DNA of 64,000 nucleotides from Tethya wilhelma (lineage: Eukaryota; Porifera; Demospongiae; Tethyida; Tethyidae). The notes beneath the pieces were generated by a model. It saw only the letters and a program-made list of their open reading frames with translations, was not told the DNA's origin and ran no database searches. How positions within the stretch are numbered: position 1 is the first letter of the stretch; the number at the start of each line of letters is the position of its first letter. The translations under genes were made by a program, and so were the position numbers. Positions 30,113 to 42,205 of the stretch are shown here, piece by piece. The stretch lies in assembly GCA_964030475.1 (NCBI GenBank), contig CAXIPT010000005.1, forward strand, positions 1,855,450 through 1,919,449, written 5' to 3'.

Positions 30113-31207
30113 CTATTGTACCAGTCTGTAAGTCACATATCTTCCTGCCGTCTCACTGGATCGAGTTATCCTCACCACCTACAAACAGTCACAGACATGC
30201 ACAATTAACTCCATTGTCACTACAGATTGGGGTCTAACAAATTTCTCACCTGTCCTCTCTTCAGCCCGAAGTACCTTGCCACTGGGTCACTCTGTTGGAT
30301 CCTAGGCAGCTGGTGTTCCTTTAGCTTGTAACGTTGGAGAAGCTCTTTTTTCTCATCGTCGTTCATTACGACGTGCTCAGGTACTAGTTCGTGTTCAGTG
30401 ATGTTGATCATCAGCTCTGCTTCTCTGAACTGTTCCAGAGTGTATTTGGGAGCCATGTCTACCAGCGCCTGCTTGGCAGAGGGAGTCATGCCTGTTTGCA
30501 CGACAATTATGGCACGAGAAATGTTCTCCTGTTGCATTCTCTCGCAATACCTGCATGTGGTTCATGTGATGTGGTTGGAGTTACATGTACATCTGCACCC
30601 TGAGGGGGCTTGGGGGTCTTATCTCTAATGTACTTTAAGTGGGTGTCTTGTACAGAGACACATCATGAGGGGTGAGGTATGCCAAGTGCATAAAGCTACA
30701 GATGTTGTCCACAAGCAATCAACAAGGTAATTATGAAGGAGATGCCCCCTGTAATCACTCACTGTTTGATGGTTTTGATTCCGACTTTAGGATCTTCGGG
30801 AAAGAATACAAACATCTGATCTAAATGATACATGGAAACATTAAACATAAATTTGTGAACAAGCCTTCACAAGTTGGCACTCATCAATTAGTCTTCAGTA
30901 TACCTGTTGGATCGAGATTGTGAGCTACTAGAATAGACAATTCAGTTCTTGAAGGCTTTCTCTCGCTGCAGTGTGCGTTTTTAACAATACAGAAGACAAG
31001 TTACAAGCTGCGCAGAGTGAAACATCATGGTGTGCACTAATTAGAAAAAAACCCCACACACCTCGGTCTGTCTCCGAATTGCTCTTTAAACTGGTCTAGT
31101 GTCTGATCCAGCTCATCCTGTGTGACTAGATAGCCTCTGTCGTGACACATCTGCATCACAGTCTTTCTGATACGCCACAGATTGTACGTTTCTACTTCGT
31201 CATCCAT
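30113..31207 (-). CDS. POLR2E: RNA polymerase I/II/III subunit RPABC1 (RPB5)
   Basis: A shared subunit of the three nuclear RNA polymerases. Exons from 31207 down to about 31062, 30963-30902, about 30830-30763, 30550-30250 and 30178-30113. The order of matches covers the whole protein: [110 protein letters not shown] and [13 protein letters not shown] then stop. Length and ends agree with human POLR2E. Head to head with the HMIT 5' part. Confidence 0.96.
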
Positions 31208-31322
31208 AGCTTAGTAAAATAGTGCTGACATTGCAAAAAAATTCTGGTAGGTGGAGTCAACATCATCACATGACCACATGACCACGCCCACAAACAAACA
31301 GAGAGCGAGAAGGCAGAAAATT
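31208..31322. promoter_or_regulatory. putative bidirectional promoter, POLR2E / HMIT
   Basis: 115 bases separate two divergent start codons. No TATA element. Inferred from arrangement. Confidence 0.45.
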
Positions 31323-31921
31323 ATGAGCCAAATGGACTCGGGAGAAAGCGAGAAAGAGACTCTTTTGCCGAGACTAAGGTCCGTCCCGTCCATCCAGCAT
31401 GTTGACGGAAAGAGCAAAGGACGTGGTGGCGGTATGGGGTTCGTAGTGGTACTGACAATAGTCTCGGCTTTGGGGGGATTTCTGTTCGGCTACGACACTG
31501 GGGTTGTGTCGGGTGCCATGCTCAAAGTGAAGGCCCACTTCCTACTCGACTCCACGTGGGTGGAGATAATCGTCAGCGTTACCATCGGCACTGCAGCCAT
31601 TGCAGCCGTGGTGGGTGGCTTTCTCTGTGATTGGATCGGTCGTAAGTGGACACTGATCTCAGCAGCAGTAGTCTTCACTGTTGGGTCGCTAGTGCTTGGA
31701 GCTGCTGTGAACTCGTGGATGCTTCTTGTTGGTCGTGTCATTGTGGGTGCGGGGATAGGAATAGCGGCCATGTCTGTACCCATGTATATTGCTGAGTCGG
31801 CACCAGCTGACGTGAGGGGCAAACTAGTGGTGGTGAACGTCATGTTTCTGACAGGTGGACAGTTCATCGCCACGGTGATAGATGGAGGGTTCTCTTACTT
31901 GAATGACAATCTTGGATGGAG
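31323..31921 (+). CDS. SLC2A13: Proton/myo-inositol cotransporter (HMIT, SLC2A13), 5' part
   Basis: A single large first exon starting MSQMDSGESEKETLLPRL. It contains GFLFGYDTGVVSGAML (first membrane helix), GGFLCDWIGRKWTLI (sugar-porter G-x-x-x-D-x-x-GR[RK] motif), GRVIVGAGIGIAAM, VPMYIAESAPADVRGKLV and TGGQFIATVIDGGFSYL. It ends with NLGW-R at a split codon before GTGTGC. The continuing residues RFMFSLAAIPS are found on the opposite strand at 26040, and phase and family alignment fit exactly. After 37 bases of intron a CA tract and a single n (31958) end the contig. Frame upstream of 31323 uses no ATG. Confidence 0.93.
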
Positions 31922-31957
31922 GTGTGCTAGTGAAAATTATATGCACACACACACACC

Positions 31958-31958
31958 N
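31958..31958. other. single-n contig join, HMIT intron / FN3 receptor intron
   Basis: CA tracts lie on both sides of the n. To the left is the HMIT first intron; to the right is a different gene that lacks its 5' end. It is one of the breakpoints of the inferred misordering. Confidence 0.8.
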
Positions 31959-31980
31959 ATACACACACACACACACACAG

Positions 31981-32505
31981 TCCCCCCTCCACATCTCCCA
32001 GTATCTAATCTGAGAGCATCTCTAGTCCTCGGTCCTCAGCTCCTCCTGGAGTGGGATCCTCCAGAAGAAGAGCACCCTGACTTTCCCATCCATGGCTACA
32101 AGATTTCCTACGACTTGATCTGGAGGCTTCACAAGAGCGCCCGCCTGTCTCTCTCCCCATCGGCCAGGAGTGTTCTCATCCCTCTGTTCGAGCTGGATCC
32201 ACTGAGTGCCCACGCTATCCTCATTTGGCCATACAACCTCGGGGGAGATGGTCCAGAGCTGATGGTGAACCTCAGAAATTGTTAGTTCATGCAATAGTAT
32301 TGCTGTGTACCGATGTGAGTCATTGATCTGGGTGTAATGAGGTGGTTATTATACCTCCATTTTTATAGTTGCCACACCCACACCTAGTGTTACTACAACG
32401 ATGGCGACACCTGTTGATATCATTCTTGAGTGCACGGTCTTTGATTTGCCAGCTGCACTGCTAACATGGGAGGTAAGTTCATGGAATCATGCAGGAACAC
32501 ACACC

Positions 32506-32574
<69 letters not shown>

Positions 32575-33288
32575 TAGAGTGAAGAAAGTGTTCAAATATC
32601 ATACGGCTGCGATCAGATCAATGGCAATGGAATCACTGTTCCCATAGCAGATGCAGTGAACCAACACTACATTGAAGATCTCCTTCCAAATTGCACCTAC
32701 ACCTTCAGGGTTCAAAGTTCATCTGACAGCGACACAACAGCCGAGTGCACAATTCAGACACACCCAACTGAAGGTCAGAGTTCACTATGACAACTTGTAT
32801 TGATAAGTTGACAGTTATGTATCGAATTCACTTATTGTGAAATCCCATAGTACACATGATATGCACACCCAGTGAGTTAGTGTAACAATAGTGACAGTGT
32901 AAATTGATAGTATTGAGATGAAAATTCCAAGCGGTGTACTCTATCTACACCCACTGCATACCCTCTAGTAGCTAATGGTACCTACTAGTAAATCCCTAGG
33001 CAACAATCTTATCAATTCATTAATGAAATCACTGCTTGCCTGGATGGATATCAAATACTGTAGAAGCCACATGTGTGATAGTGCACGTTTCAAATTTCAA
33101 CAAAGTCAGCAGTGATTTGTTGCTTTGATTTGTTCATGCCTTGTAGTCAGTGTGATCACCAAACAAGCAACATTGTGTTCAGTCACATGGACCGCTAATT
33201 ATCCCGGAATGGCAATGAGTTTTGTGCGTGTATTGTGATTTATAAGGAAGATTAAAGGACTAATTTGAAATGTAATATGTTTCTCTTT

Positions 33289-33340
<52 letters not shown>

Positions 33341-34015
33341 GGGCTGCAGTGAACATTGATGTGGAGGTGGAGAGATATCCCAATGGCTCCGTACAGTTGC
33401 TATGGCAACATCTCAATGAAATAAGCAGCAATGCTGCTGAGGTATCTATTGATTGGGGAGAAGGGTGGAGAACAGTTGAACCAGGACTTCATTTCCCGGC
33501 ACATTTCGATCCGCAACAAGAGTATGAAGTTCGACTGAGGTTCCGAGCTGGAGAGTGGGAGGGATTTAAAACGGTCATTATTCCCCAAGCCCCCCTGACA
33601 ACCGCCCCCCCAAAAGCAGGGGGTGAAATAAGCGGGGAACTGGGTTTGATCTACGGAGTGATATTCGGGGGTCTCATTGTGGCCTGCTGTCTGATAGTCC
33701 TCGTCATACTAGTGCTCAAGTACATCCAGATGACCCGCAGAGACAAAGACAAAGGTGAGAAATATTGATACATCACACACTGTGTTTTAGTTTCACTGCC
33801 GATACTGTTGTGGATATAATAGTGTATTGCTGTAAATTTCCTTTTGTGACAGTAAGCTAATGTCTGTTTTTATTCCCTTCTTGTGTGTGTTAGGAAGCAA
33901 CAAGCGTGAGTTGGAGAGGGAAGAGTTTAGACGAATGAGTCTAGAAAGATCCTCGATAAAGTCAGCCAAGTACACACCCAGTATTAGTAGCTCTAACACA
34001 CATACTAGCGTATGA
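31981..34015 (+). CDS. Single-pass membrane receptor with fibronectin-III-like domains, 5' end missing
   Basis: Exons 31981-32280, 32369-32472, 32578-32773, 33350-33754 and 33894-34015. The first encodes an FN3 domain (VSNLRASLVLGPQLLLEWDP, then HGYKISYDL). Exons two and three encode a second FN3/Ig-like domain with Cys residues (ILECTVFDLPAALLTW, then NCTYTFRVQSSSD). The fourth has a beta-rich domain, a Pro/Thr stalk (APLTTAPPKAGG) and a membrane helix (LGLIYGVIFGGLIVACCLIV). The last is a short basic tail ending SNTHTSV, which resembles a class I PDZ-binding C-terminus (T-x-V). The signal peptide and more ectodomain should lie upstream of the contig join. Ligand and specific family not recognised. 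It converges on SRPRA. Confidence 0.75.
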
Positions 34016-34531
34016 CAAAATCAATTTCGCATTGTAATTATAGACGATGTAATTATGATGTCATTTTAATCCTCAATGTCGACAACAATTACTGTTTTAC
34101 TATATACATGACAATGTATCGACACACAGTTTTTGTGATTTTGCTGTATTTAAACACGCATATTTTATTCATCGATTATTTTGTTCAAGTGTAATACAAA
34201 AGTTCCATAATTTGTTCAAAATAGATTATCTCATTACTCAAGCTACACAGGTACACCTCACAGGACAGTCTCCTAACATTATCTATGTTGTCCTAACAGT
34301 GTTTACTTTAGTAACACAGACACGACGGCCTGGGTGTTGAGACTCTTTAAGTCCTTGTAGCTCTGACCTGTCCCGATGAACACAATGGGTTGACCCGTAG
34401 TATAGGTCATCGAGACAGCAGCTCCAACCTGTTACCATGACAACAATATAAAATTGCACTACTGAGTCAACATAACTAGTATACTAAAATAACTCAGAAA
34501 ATCATAAACTGCTATTCATGCAGGAAGAAGG

Positions 34532-35750
34532 NTGTGTGTGTGTGTGTGTGTGTGTGTGCTGGGGCTGCAGTGAACATTGATGTGGAGGTGGAGAGATATC
34601 CCAATGGCTCCGTGCAGTTGCTATGGCAACATCTCAATGAAATAAGCAGCAATGCTGTTGAGGTGTCTATTGATTGGGGAGAAGGATGGAGAACAGTTGA
34701 ACCAGGACTTCATTTCCCGGCACATTTCGATCTGCAACAAGAGTATGAAGTTCAACTGAGGTTCCGAGCTGGAGAGTGGGAGGGATTTAAAACGGTCATT
34801 ATTCCCCAAGCCCCCCTGACAACTGCCCCCCCAAAAGCAGGGGGTGAAATAAGCGGAGAACTGGGTTTGATCTACGGAGTGATATTCGGGGGTCTCATTG
34901 TGGCCTGCTGTCTGATAGTCCTTATCATACTAGTGCTCAAGTACATCCAGATGACCCGCAGAGACGAGGACAAAGGTGAGAAATATTGATACATCACACA
35001 CTGTGTTTTAGTTTCACTGCTGATACTGTTGTGGATATAATAGTGTATTGTTGTAAATTTCCTTTTGTAACAGTTAGCTAATGTCTGTTTTTATTCCCTT
35101 CTTGTGTGTGTTAGGAAGCAACAAGCGTGAGTTGGAGAGGGAAGAGTTTAGACGAATGAGTCTAGAAAGATCCTCGATAAAGTCAGCCAAGTACACACCC
35201 AGTATTAGTAGCTCTAACACACATACTAGCGTATGACAAAATCAATTTCGCATTGTAATTATAGACGATGTAATTATGATGTCATTTTAATCCTCAATGT
35301 CGACAACAATTACTGTTTTACTATATACATGACAATGTATCGACACACAGTTTTTGTGATTTTGCTGTATTTAAACACGCATATTTTATTCATCGATTAT
35401 TTTGTTCAAGTGTAATACAAAAGTTCCATAATTTGTTCAAAATAGATTATCTCATTACTCAAGCTACACAGGTACACCTCACAGGACAGTCTCCTAACAT
35501 TATCTATGTTGTCCTAACAGTGTTTACTTTAGTAGCACAGACACGACGGCCTGGGCGTTGAGACTCTTTAAGTCCTTGTAGCTCTGACCTGTCCCGATGA
35601 ACACAATGGGTTGACCCGTAGTATAGGTCATCGAGACAGCAGCTCCAACCTGTTACCATGACAACAATATAAAATTGCACTACTGAGTCAACATAACTAG
35701 TATACTAAAATAACTCAGAAAATCATAAACTGCTATTCATGCAGGAAGAA
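34532..35750. repeat. second copy of 33300-34531 (receptor 3' exons and SRPRA last exon)
   Basis: After a single n at 34532 the preceding 1.2 kb is repeated almost unchanged. It includes the receptor exons (34571-34975, 35115-35236), their UTR and a minus-strand SRPRA terminal exon (first copy 34303-34428, second 35524-35649). The copies differ by scattered substitutions; in the receptor exon Ala/Val, Pro/Leu, Arg/Gln, Val/Ile and Lys/Glu changes are visible. The first copy stops at CAGGAAGAAGG, where the second continues into an A-run of about 34 bases. This fits two haplotypes placed in tandem better than a real duplication. Confidence 0.85.
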
Positions 35751-35752
35751 GG

Positions 35753-35787
<35 letters not shown>

Positions 35788-38700
35788 ACACAAAAAACCC
35801 ATATTGTACATGGTACATACATGTACTCAACCTCCCAGGCTCCCTCTTAATGAGACAAAATGAATACACCCAAAACAGAGAAGAAAAGAAGATGGATTTG
35901 GCAGTAACATGCCACCGTTAGCTCTAGCTAGGGGTACATCACGATACCTTGTCGTCAATGGTGTCAAACTTGGTAAGAAGTATGCCATCGATGGTGCGGG
36001 TGTTGCCATCCTCTGAGTGGTCCACTAAGGCACGGTTGAACTTGGAGAGCTGGTCCACAGCTTCATTGCCCACCAGAGCCTCACCAACAAACAGTACTAG
36101 GTCAGGATTGTTGACACGGATCAGCTGCACACACAGAAGGAAGGTAGATGGACATGTGCATGAGTGGATGATGGGACTCAATAGCATGATACATTGGTGT
36201 GTACGATTTACACTTTAAACTTCAAGGTGAGTGTCAAAGTACAATAGCATTGACAGCTCAGTTTGAAGTTGTAGTCTCTAGTCTTCACTAATACTTTCAA
36301 AACGTTAGCTAAAGTCTATTCGTATTTACACCTAAAGTAGCTAGATTTGTTATATTGTGGTTAGACTACTAAAGGTATGGGACAAATGTAGACACCTTGA
36401 CTGGTAAAGGGTAGCCTGCTACTGTAAACATGTAAATAAGAAAAAAAAATAGCAAGCTACGGCAATTATCCCATATTGACCATCACATTTTGTGAAAATC
36501 CCACTACACTTTTAAAGTGTAGGAACATGTTTCCTACAAATTTTTCTTAAAACTTCCTACAAAATGTGCTTTTTATTTCTATAAGGGTTCATTTTGCAGT
36601 TTTGTAGGAAGATTTTCTACACATTTGGTAGGAAATCTTCCTCAAAATGTGTATTTTATTTCTATAAGGGTTCATTTTGCAATTTTGTAGGAAAATTTTT
36701 CTGAAAACTTCCTACAAAATGTGCTTTTTATTTCTATAAGGGTTCATTTTGCAGTTTTGTAGGAAAATTTCCTACACATTTGGTAGGAAATCTTCCTAAA
36801 AATGTGTATTTTATTTCTATAAGGGTTCATTTTGCAATTTTGTAGGAAAATTTCCTATATATTTTATTTCTATAAGGGTTTATCTTGCAATATTTCTATA
36901 AGGGTTCATTTTGCAATTTTGTAGGAAAATTTCCTACACATTTGGTAGGAAATCTTCTTACAAAATGTGTAATTTTCTTGTAGGTAAGGTTTAATTTTTG
37001 CAAATTCCTACAAACTTGCATATGCATGTATAGGAATGTTTCTTGCAAATTTGTAGGAAGATTTACAAAAAAGTTTATTTTACTCAGAAATCTCCTTTAA
37101 AGGACAAAGTTTTGCACAATTTCTCAAATACAGTATAAATTAATTACATTAATTTGTAACAGTGATATTACCTCATTACGTACTAGCTATATTAGCTCAT
37201 GTTCGGTTAGTTAATGCATGAATAATACAATAAGTGCATACATGTTTTTCATGCAGATATACATTGGTCCTTCTAGAGGAAGGGTTCACCAGAATGCAGA
37301 TGTTAAGAAAGACCTCCAGAAGGGAATGCTTGTGGCTACAGTTTCAAGCAAGACTAAGCCACCTAGTGTTGGTGTTGTTCATCATATAGACAAGGAAGGC
37401 AACAAAATCACTGTTTATTGGATGGATCAACAGAAGCAAAAGCACAAATCTCTCTTGCTTAGGCCTTATGTACTGAGAGACACATTTACATGTGGTACTA
37501 TCAGTTTTGAAGACATTACACTATACGACTTTAAATTAAACCAAAGTGGTACTTTAAAAAAGCAAAGTAGAGATTACTTACAGAAAATTATGGAGTAATA
37601 ATACATGCACTATATGGCATATTTAAAATTTAAAGATGAAAACAATTTTTGAAATCAGACCATACATTATAATAATTATGAAAACTGTGCTATGCTTTAA
37701 ATTTGCTTTATATATGCTTTAAATTTTGTTTGAAGAAAATGTTTAACTAACTTGTTGGTACATTGGTATATAATAATAATGTTCTTTTATGTGGGATAAT
37801 CTCCTTGAAGTTTGTAGGAAATTTTCCTGCAAATTATCCTAAAATTTTGATCCCACAAATTGCAAATAGGTGGTTCACTTAACTTGCAATTTTTTCCTTA
37901 TTTTATTTGGAACATGTTTGTATAAGAATTCACACGAAATTTGCTATACAGTGGAACCTCCCATAACGGACACTCCCAGCAACGGACAAAATCTTTGGCA
38001 CGGACTCATGTTCATATAGCTACTAATACAAACTAACCTCTGAGGGCGGACCCTCTCTATTCCGGAAAACGGACAGTTCATCTGGTCCAAACGGCCAACT
38101 TAGTACAATTTCTATCCCTAAATAACGGACAAACAGGAAACCACACCCCTTAGCATTAAATATTATGACAAAATTTCATCCAGCAGTGCAGCAAGCTGAG
38201 CCAATGCTTTCAAAGCCTTTGAGTAGGTTAGTTCTTCATTTTGTCCTGATAATTAAGCCCATAATAGACTAAGAGCTATTACTATAAGTACAATGCCATT
38301 TATCTGATTTAGACATACAAACAATTTTTAAATACATAGTAATACATCATTGCTGCATGTTGAAAAACTTGTTGGATGAAAGTATGAAAATTATACTATT
38401 ATAGTGAAGGTGTTTTGGCTATATTGATGTCAACCTCTGAAAGAGGACAACCTCTCTATAAAGGACAAAAGTCGTGCTCCCAACTTGTCCACTATTCGGA
38501 GGTTCCACTGTATAATAGTGAGCTTGAAACGGTTGAACAAGTTATGATGAAACATAAAGGCTTAGTGAATGTCAAGGAGACTTTACTATATAATAATTAT
38601 TATACTTTGCATCCCAGGGAAGTGGTGTACCTCAGCTAATCCCCAAGACCATCACCATGTCATTGTGACATACACCAATCACTAGCTAACACACAGAGCA

Positions 38701-40030
38701 CTCACTAAAGTCCATCTGGTTTGAGAATGCCAGTAGAAAAACTTTCTAAATATCCAACCAATTTCAAAATTGGAAAGTGCTCGATCTCTCCGTCCTTTTG
38801 GTTGCTTTTTCAGCTTCTTACGCCTTACCAGTCAAAAGTTAGCTATTTTGTCCCATAGAAAAAGTATGGTTATGAATCTCATTAATTCACTTCCAGCGGC
38901 ATAAATACAGCAGAGTTTTTTATAGATAAGAGGAAGGGGGGGGGGGAATCTTATCTTCCCCGCCTTCAATCATAGCAACAACAGAGATATAGTTTGGAAA
39001 CAGGTGTGGGACCAATAGTATTTCCCTTTCAAAGAAATTGTAGAATCCCCCCCTGTATAGTGTGTCCTAATGTGTCCTTACCTTGGCCAGAGCTCTCATG
39101 AGGGGCTCATTGTCTTGCATACGACCAGCAGTGTCAATCAACACGACGTTGTAGCACTGCTGATGAGCTGAAAGTGAAACAAAAAATAATAAAATATCAC
39201 AAAATCATGAGCAACTATGACTCTTGTTGAAACAGAGCTCTAACAACACACCATAGTGAATTGCCTCCATGGCAACACCAGCTGCATCTTTCCCATACCC
39301 CTTATCATAAAGGAGGATATTAGCAGGGGCTCCCTCGTTGCTAGGGGGGTGGAGAGCACCAAGATGGCGGGCATGAGTGCGCAGCTGTTCCACAGCTCCA
39401 GAGCGGAAGGTGTCACAAGCAGCTATGAGGACACGGTAGCCATTCTCCAACAGCCAGAAGGCCACCTTGGCTAGGTTGGTGGACTTCCCCACTCCATTCA
39501 CACCACAGAAGGTGATCACGTACGGTTTACTGACTTCTGACGCTTGAAGCACATCTCTGAGGATATCGATCCGTCTCTTGGGACTCAAGATCTGGACCAA
39601 GCTCTCCTCCATACTGCTGCGGACTGTGGATTGGATACCTGGAATGGGAATCAGATACAAATCACACCTCCATACCACCAAGATATCAAAGATGGAACTG
39701 AAATGCTAATATTTTGTATAGTTCGTGCAAAATTTTTTCTTGCATAACAATGGCTGGCCACAAAAAACCAGAAGTGCAGGACAAAATGCTATCATTTGAT
39801 GGTATAATTATTGTTTACTCACCACTAAATGTACTGATGACCTTTCCATCCAGTTTGGTTGCTACGGACTCACACACCTTGTCCGCTATCTCTATGGCAA
39901 CGTTCTTTGTGATGAGATGCTCCTTCATCTTCTCAAGGACAGGGGTCATGACCTCTCGAGTGATGACTTTACCACCTGTTAGATTCTTGAAGAAGGACAG
40001 CATTCCTCCACCACCACTGGAGAGGGAGAG

Positions 40031-40080
<50 letters not shown>

Positions 40081-40522
40081 GGAAGTTACTAAGCAACAGT
40101 AGTAGTTAAGAAGTTCATAAACATTTTTAAGTGTTTTGTATTACTAGTGGGAACGCGGTACTACATTGTTTACATCAAGAGTGTACATTGATACATATGA
40201 TTGCCAAAACACACACAGTGTAGCTTCCCAACAAATTACTTGCATTGCCTCAAGTGGTATATAAGCTTTCACTTGAGGCAATGCAACTATAATTTGTGTC
40301 TGTGTGTGTGAATGTGGGTGAGTGTGAGTGAGTGTGGGTGAGTGTAATGGGCTGGCCATAAGTAAAGTAGACTTGTCCTACCTGCTGCTCTTGCTAGTAA
40401 AGCTGACACTCTTCTCCTCTTGGTTCTCCAATGGGCTCTGGTGGACGTCTCCCACCTCCAGAGGTTGAAGGTCCTTCATTCCTCCACGAAGAGAATACTG
40501 CACCATTGGATAAATTAGTAGT

Positions 40523-40594
<72 letters not shown>

Positions 40595-41076
40595 NCATTA
40601 TATTGGATTTCACGTGATAAAATTACATTCCACTGTTACAAATCGGTATATGCGGGTGTCCCCAGACTCTTCTCTCCCCGTGCGAAGAGTCTGGCCAGCC
40701 AGACTAAAGAGACATTTGAACTACTAACTTCAATTGAAAATAGGTACAATATATCTGGCAGTAGTGCTTACCACATAGACCAGCTCAAACTCATTGTCCA
40801 TCTTGTAGCGAAGTGTCAGTGTTCCATGGTTGAACTCTGCACCTGCACCACCACGCTCCTACGGGGCAGAAACACCAGAGAATCAAAAACAATATGGTTG
40901 CTACTTCATTTTAAATTATAGAACAAATTTATATGGGCCATACAAAAATTACTGCTAACCTGTAGAATGACACTCTTTATGAGAGCATTGACAGCTGGCG
41001 TGAGGGAGAGTGCCGTGCCTTGAATGTACCAGAGCACAATCCCTCCTTTGGTGAAGATGCTGAACAGATCCAACAT
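35524..41076 (-). CDS. SRPRA: Signal recognition particle receptor subunit alpha, some exons missing
   Basis: A GTPase that docks SRP-ribosome complexes on the ER. Minus-strand exons: 41076-40970, 40858-40772, [missing], 40497-40382, 40016-39823, 39638-39252, 39167-39082, 36124-35948 and 35649-35524 (last exon also at 34428-34303). Seen: [17 protein letters not shown] (SRX domain), [33 protein letters not shown] (N domain), [20 protein letters not shown] (G1), [32 protein letters not shown] (G3), [29 protein letters not shown] (G4) and [16 protein letters not shown], then stop after VLLK. The end of SRX and the linker are absent around the n at 40595. A 2.9-kb intron (36125-39081) is full of repeats. 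Head to head with a small membrane protein. Confidence 0.94.
36500..37075. repeat. palindrome-rich tandem repeat in SRPRA intron
   Basis: Imperfect units of 80-125 bp containing TTTGTAGGAAAATTTCCTAC and ATTTCTATAAGGGTTCATTT recur at about 36590, 36660, 36735, 36815, 36895 and beyond. TAGGAAAATTTCCTA is itself a near-perfect palindrome, so each unit can fold back. Related words (TTTGTAGGAAATTTTCCTGC) return near 37810, on the far side of the open frame at 37218-37598. Confidence 0.8.
37218..37598 (+). CDS. orphan open frame inside SRPRA intron, possibly transposon-derived
   Basis: A possible exon begins after TGCAG at 37257 ([20 protein letters not shown]) and runs to TAA at 37598. It has a small beta-rich, Lys-rich segment ([20 protein letters not shown], then [15 protein letters not shown]). 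Composition is protein-like rather than repeat-derived. It is flanked on both sides by the same GTAGGAAATTT repeat, as if it were the interior of a larger element. I do not recognise the family. It could be the C-terminal exon of a mobile-element gene or a host gene nested in the intron. Confidence 0.35.
   Translation: MNNTISAYMFFMQIYIGPSRGRVHQNADVKKDLQKGMLVATVSSKTKPPSVGVVHHIDKEGNKITVYWMDQQKQKHKSLLLRPYVLRDTFTCGTISFEDITLYDFKLNQSGTLKKQSRDYLQKIME
37949..38510. mobile_element. pogo/Tigger-like non-autonomous DNA transposon (about 560 bp)
   Basis: Terminal inverted repeats CAGTGGAACCTCC at 37949 and GGAGGTTCCACTG ending 38510, flanked by TA on each side (target-site duplication). CAGT-start ends and TA duplication are typical of the Tc1/mariner-pogo group. 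The subterminal words ACGGACA/GGACAAA recur. No transposase frame, so it is a MITE-like deletion derivative. Confidence 0.85.
38706..38900. mobile_element. MITE family B, second copy, one end degraded
   Basis: Begins TAAAGTCCATCTGGTTTGAG as at 1564. Its interior (CTTTTTGGTTGCTTTTTCAG-type sequence, CCCATAGAAAAAGTA) is the reverse complement of that in the 1563-1784 copy. The far terminal repeat is not intact. Confidence 0.7.
40503..40595. repeat. (TG)n microsatellite ending at single-n contig join
   Basis: A TG tract at about 40523-40594 ends in n at 40595. SRPRA exons on both sides show that the missing SRX/linker exons were lost in this join. Confidence 0.85.
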
Positions 41077-41150
41077 CACGTTCTTCTCAGTCTTGTCCTT
41101 TCTTTGTGGTTGTGTAATGCAATTTTGTTCTAATTAAAGCGCACCAAACA
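41077..41150. promoter_or_regulatory. putative bidirectional promoter, SRPRA / small membrane protein
   Basis: Only 74 bases separate the two first ATGs (122 if the second ATG of the plus gene is used). Inferred from arrangement. Confidence 0.4.
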
Positions 41151-41834
41151 ATGACATCACCTCATAAAAGCGGAAGATCCATTACCAGTACAAACGGTAT
41201 GAGGAAAACAACCCTAGTTCTTTTATTAGCAGGTAAATTGGCTATTATATTGTCTATTGTGTCTATTATGATACGAGTGAGTAAATATTTGCCAACATAT
41301 GCTGCAGGCTGTGTGTGGTATGCACGTGCCCAATCTGGCAGTGGAGACAATGAAACGGAGCCTGTGGACCCCATTCAGGAGCACCTGGCCCTCATCATTG
41401 GAGTGCCCACTGGTGTAGGGATCTCACTGCTGGGGCTGTGTCTGTGTGTCATGTGGCTTGGGTGCTCCTCTTATAAGGAGTACAGGAAGAGCGTGAGGAC
41501 CGAGGTTAGCGGAGCAACCCATTCCACCAATACGGCGGTAGGTTCAGTATATATATATCAAGTACTCTATTTACTGTATATTGATCACTGTGCGTTCTTA
41601 TTATATCGTATATGGACTGGTGTGTATTGCTTAATGTGAGTGAATATGTGTGACTGTTTTCTTCTCTGACAGGCTCGGAAAGGGAATATGTACCAAAAGG
41701 GCTCCAAAGATATCGGAAGCACTTCAGCTGGGGATTCTAGAGCGTTTGAACCAGCACCTGATCCAGGCAACAGTGGATACGCCGAGACAAGCTTCGTACC
41801 AGAGCCAGATGACAATCATTCCACCAATAGATAA
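41151..41834 (+). CDS. small single-pass membrane protein, unrecognised
   Basis: Exons 41151-41232, 41308-41537 and 41673-41834 join in frame. Starting at the internal ATG (41199) the protein opens with a signal peptide, MRKTTLVLLLAG-CVWYARAQ. A short polar ectodomain (GSGDNETEPVDPIQEHL) follows, then one membrane helix (IIGVPTGVGISLLGLCLCVM) and a cytoplasmic tail of about 80 residues rich in Ser, Gly and Asn ending DNHSTNR. The start at 41151 would place 16 polar residues before the signal peptide, so 41199 seems more likely. No known domain. Possibly a type I adaptor or co-receptor. Confidence 0.6.
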
Positions 41835-42205
41835 TTTTATACTCAGATATTCACACCCACGTTCATCTATCATCACACGAGCTTGTCCATAGTCACTATC
41901 TTTGGAATCCTCTGTTATGATTGTGACCACTCAATGCACTCCCTTCAGCCATCTGTTTTTAATGTATGTCTGTAGTACACATAGGTACTGTAACTTGCTT
42001 TCTATTTTTGGATACTGAGTCTAGTTTTGTATATTTCCGTTCTCAATCTCAGTTCTGTTTAAGAAATCAGTTTCATGGTAGATCAATGTTGGAAAAAAAA
42101 ATACCCAACTGAAATTTTAGCATTACATCATCATTATGTCACCATGTATTATGACGGTATAGGTGCATGTAAGAGAATGAGGAGAAATGAATGAACAATT
42201 TTAAG

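Noticed and set aside
24670..31921. Trans-splicing of HMIT from two strands
   Set aside because: An assembly inversion at TG/CA tracts explains the split and also repairs two other genes; no unusual splice signals are needed.
33300..35750. Recent tandem duplication of a receptor gene
   Set aside because: The copy includes the neighbouring SRPRA exon and starts at a single n, and the first copy stops exactly at a simple-repeat tract. Two other blocks show the same pattern, so uncollapsed haplotypes explain it better.
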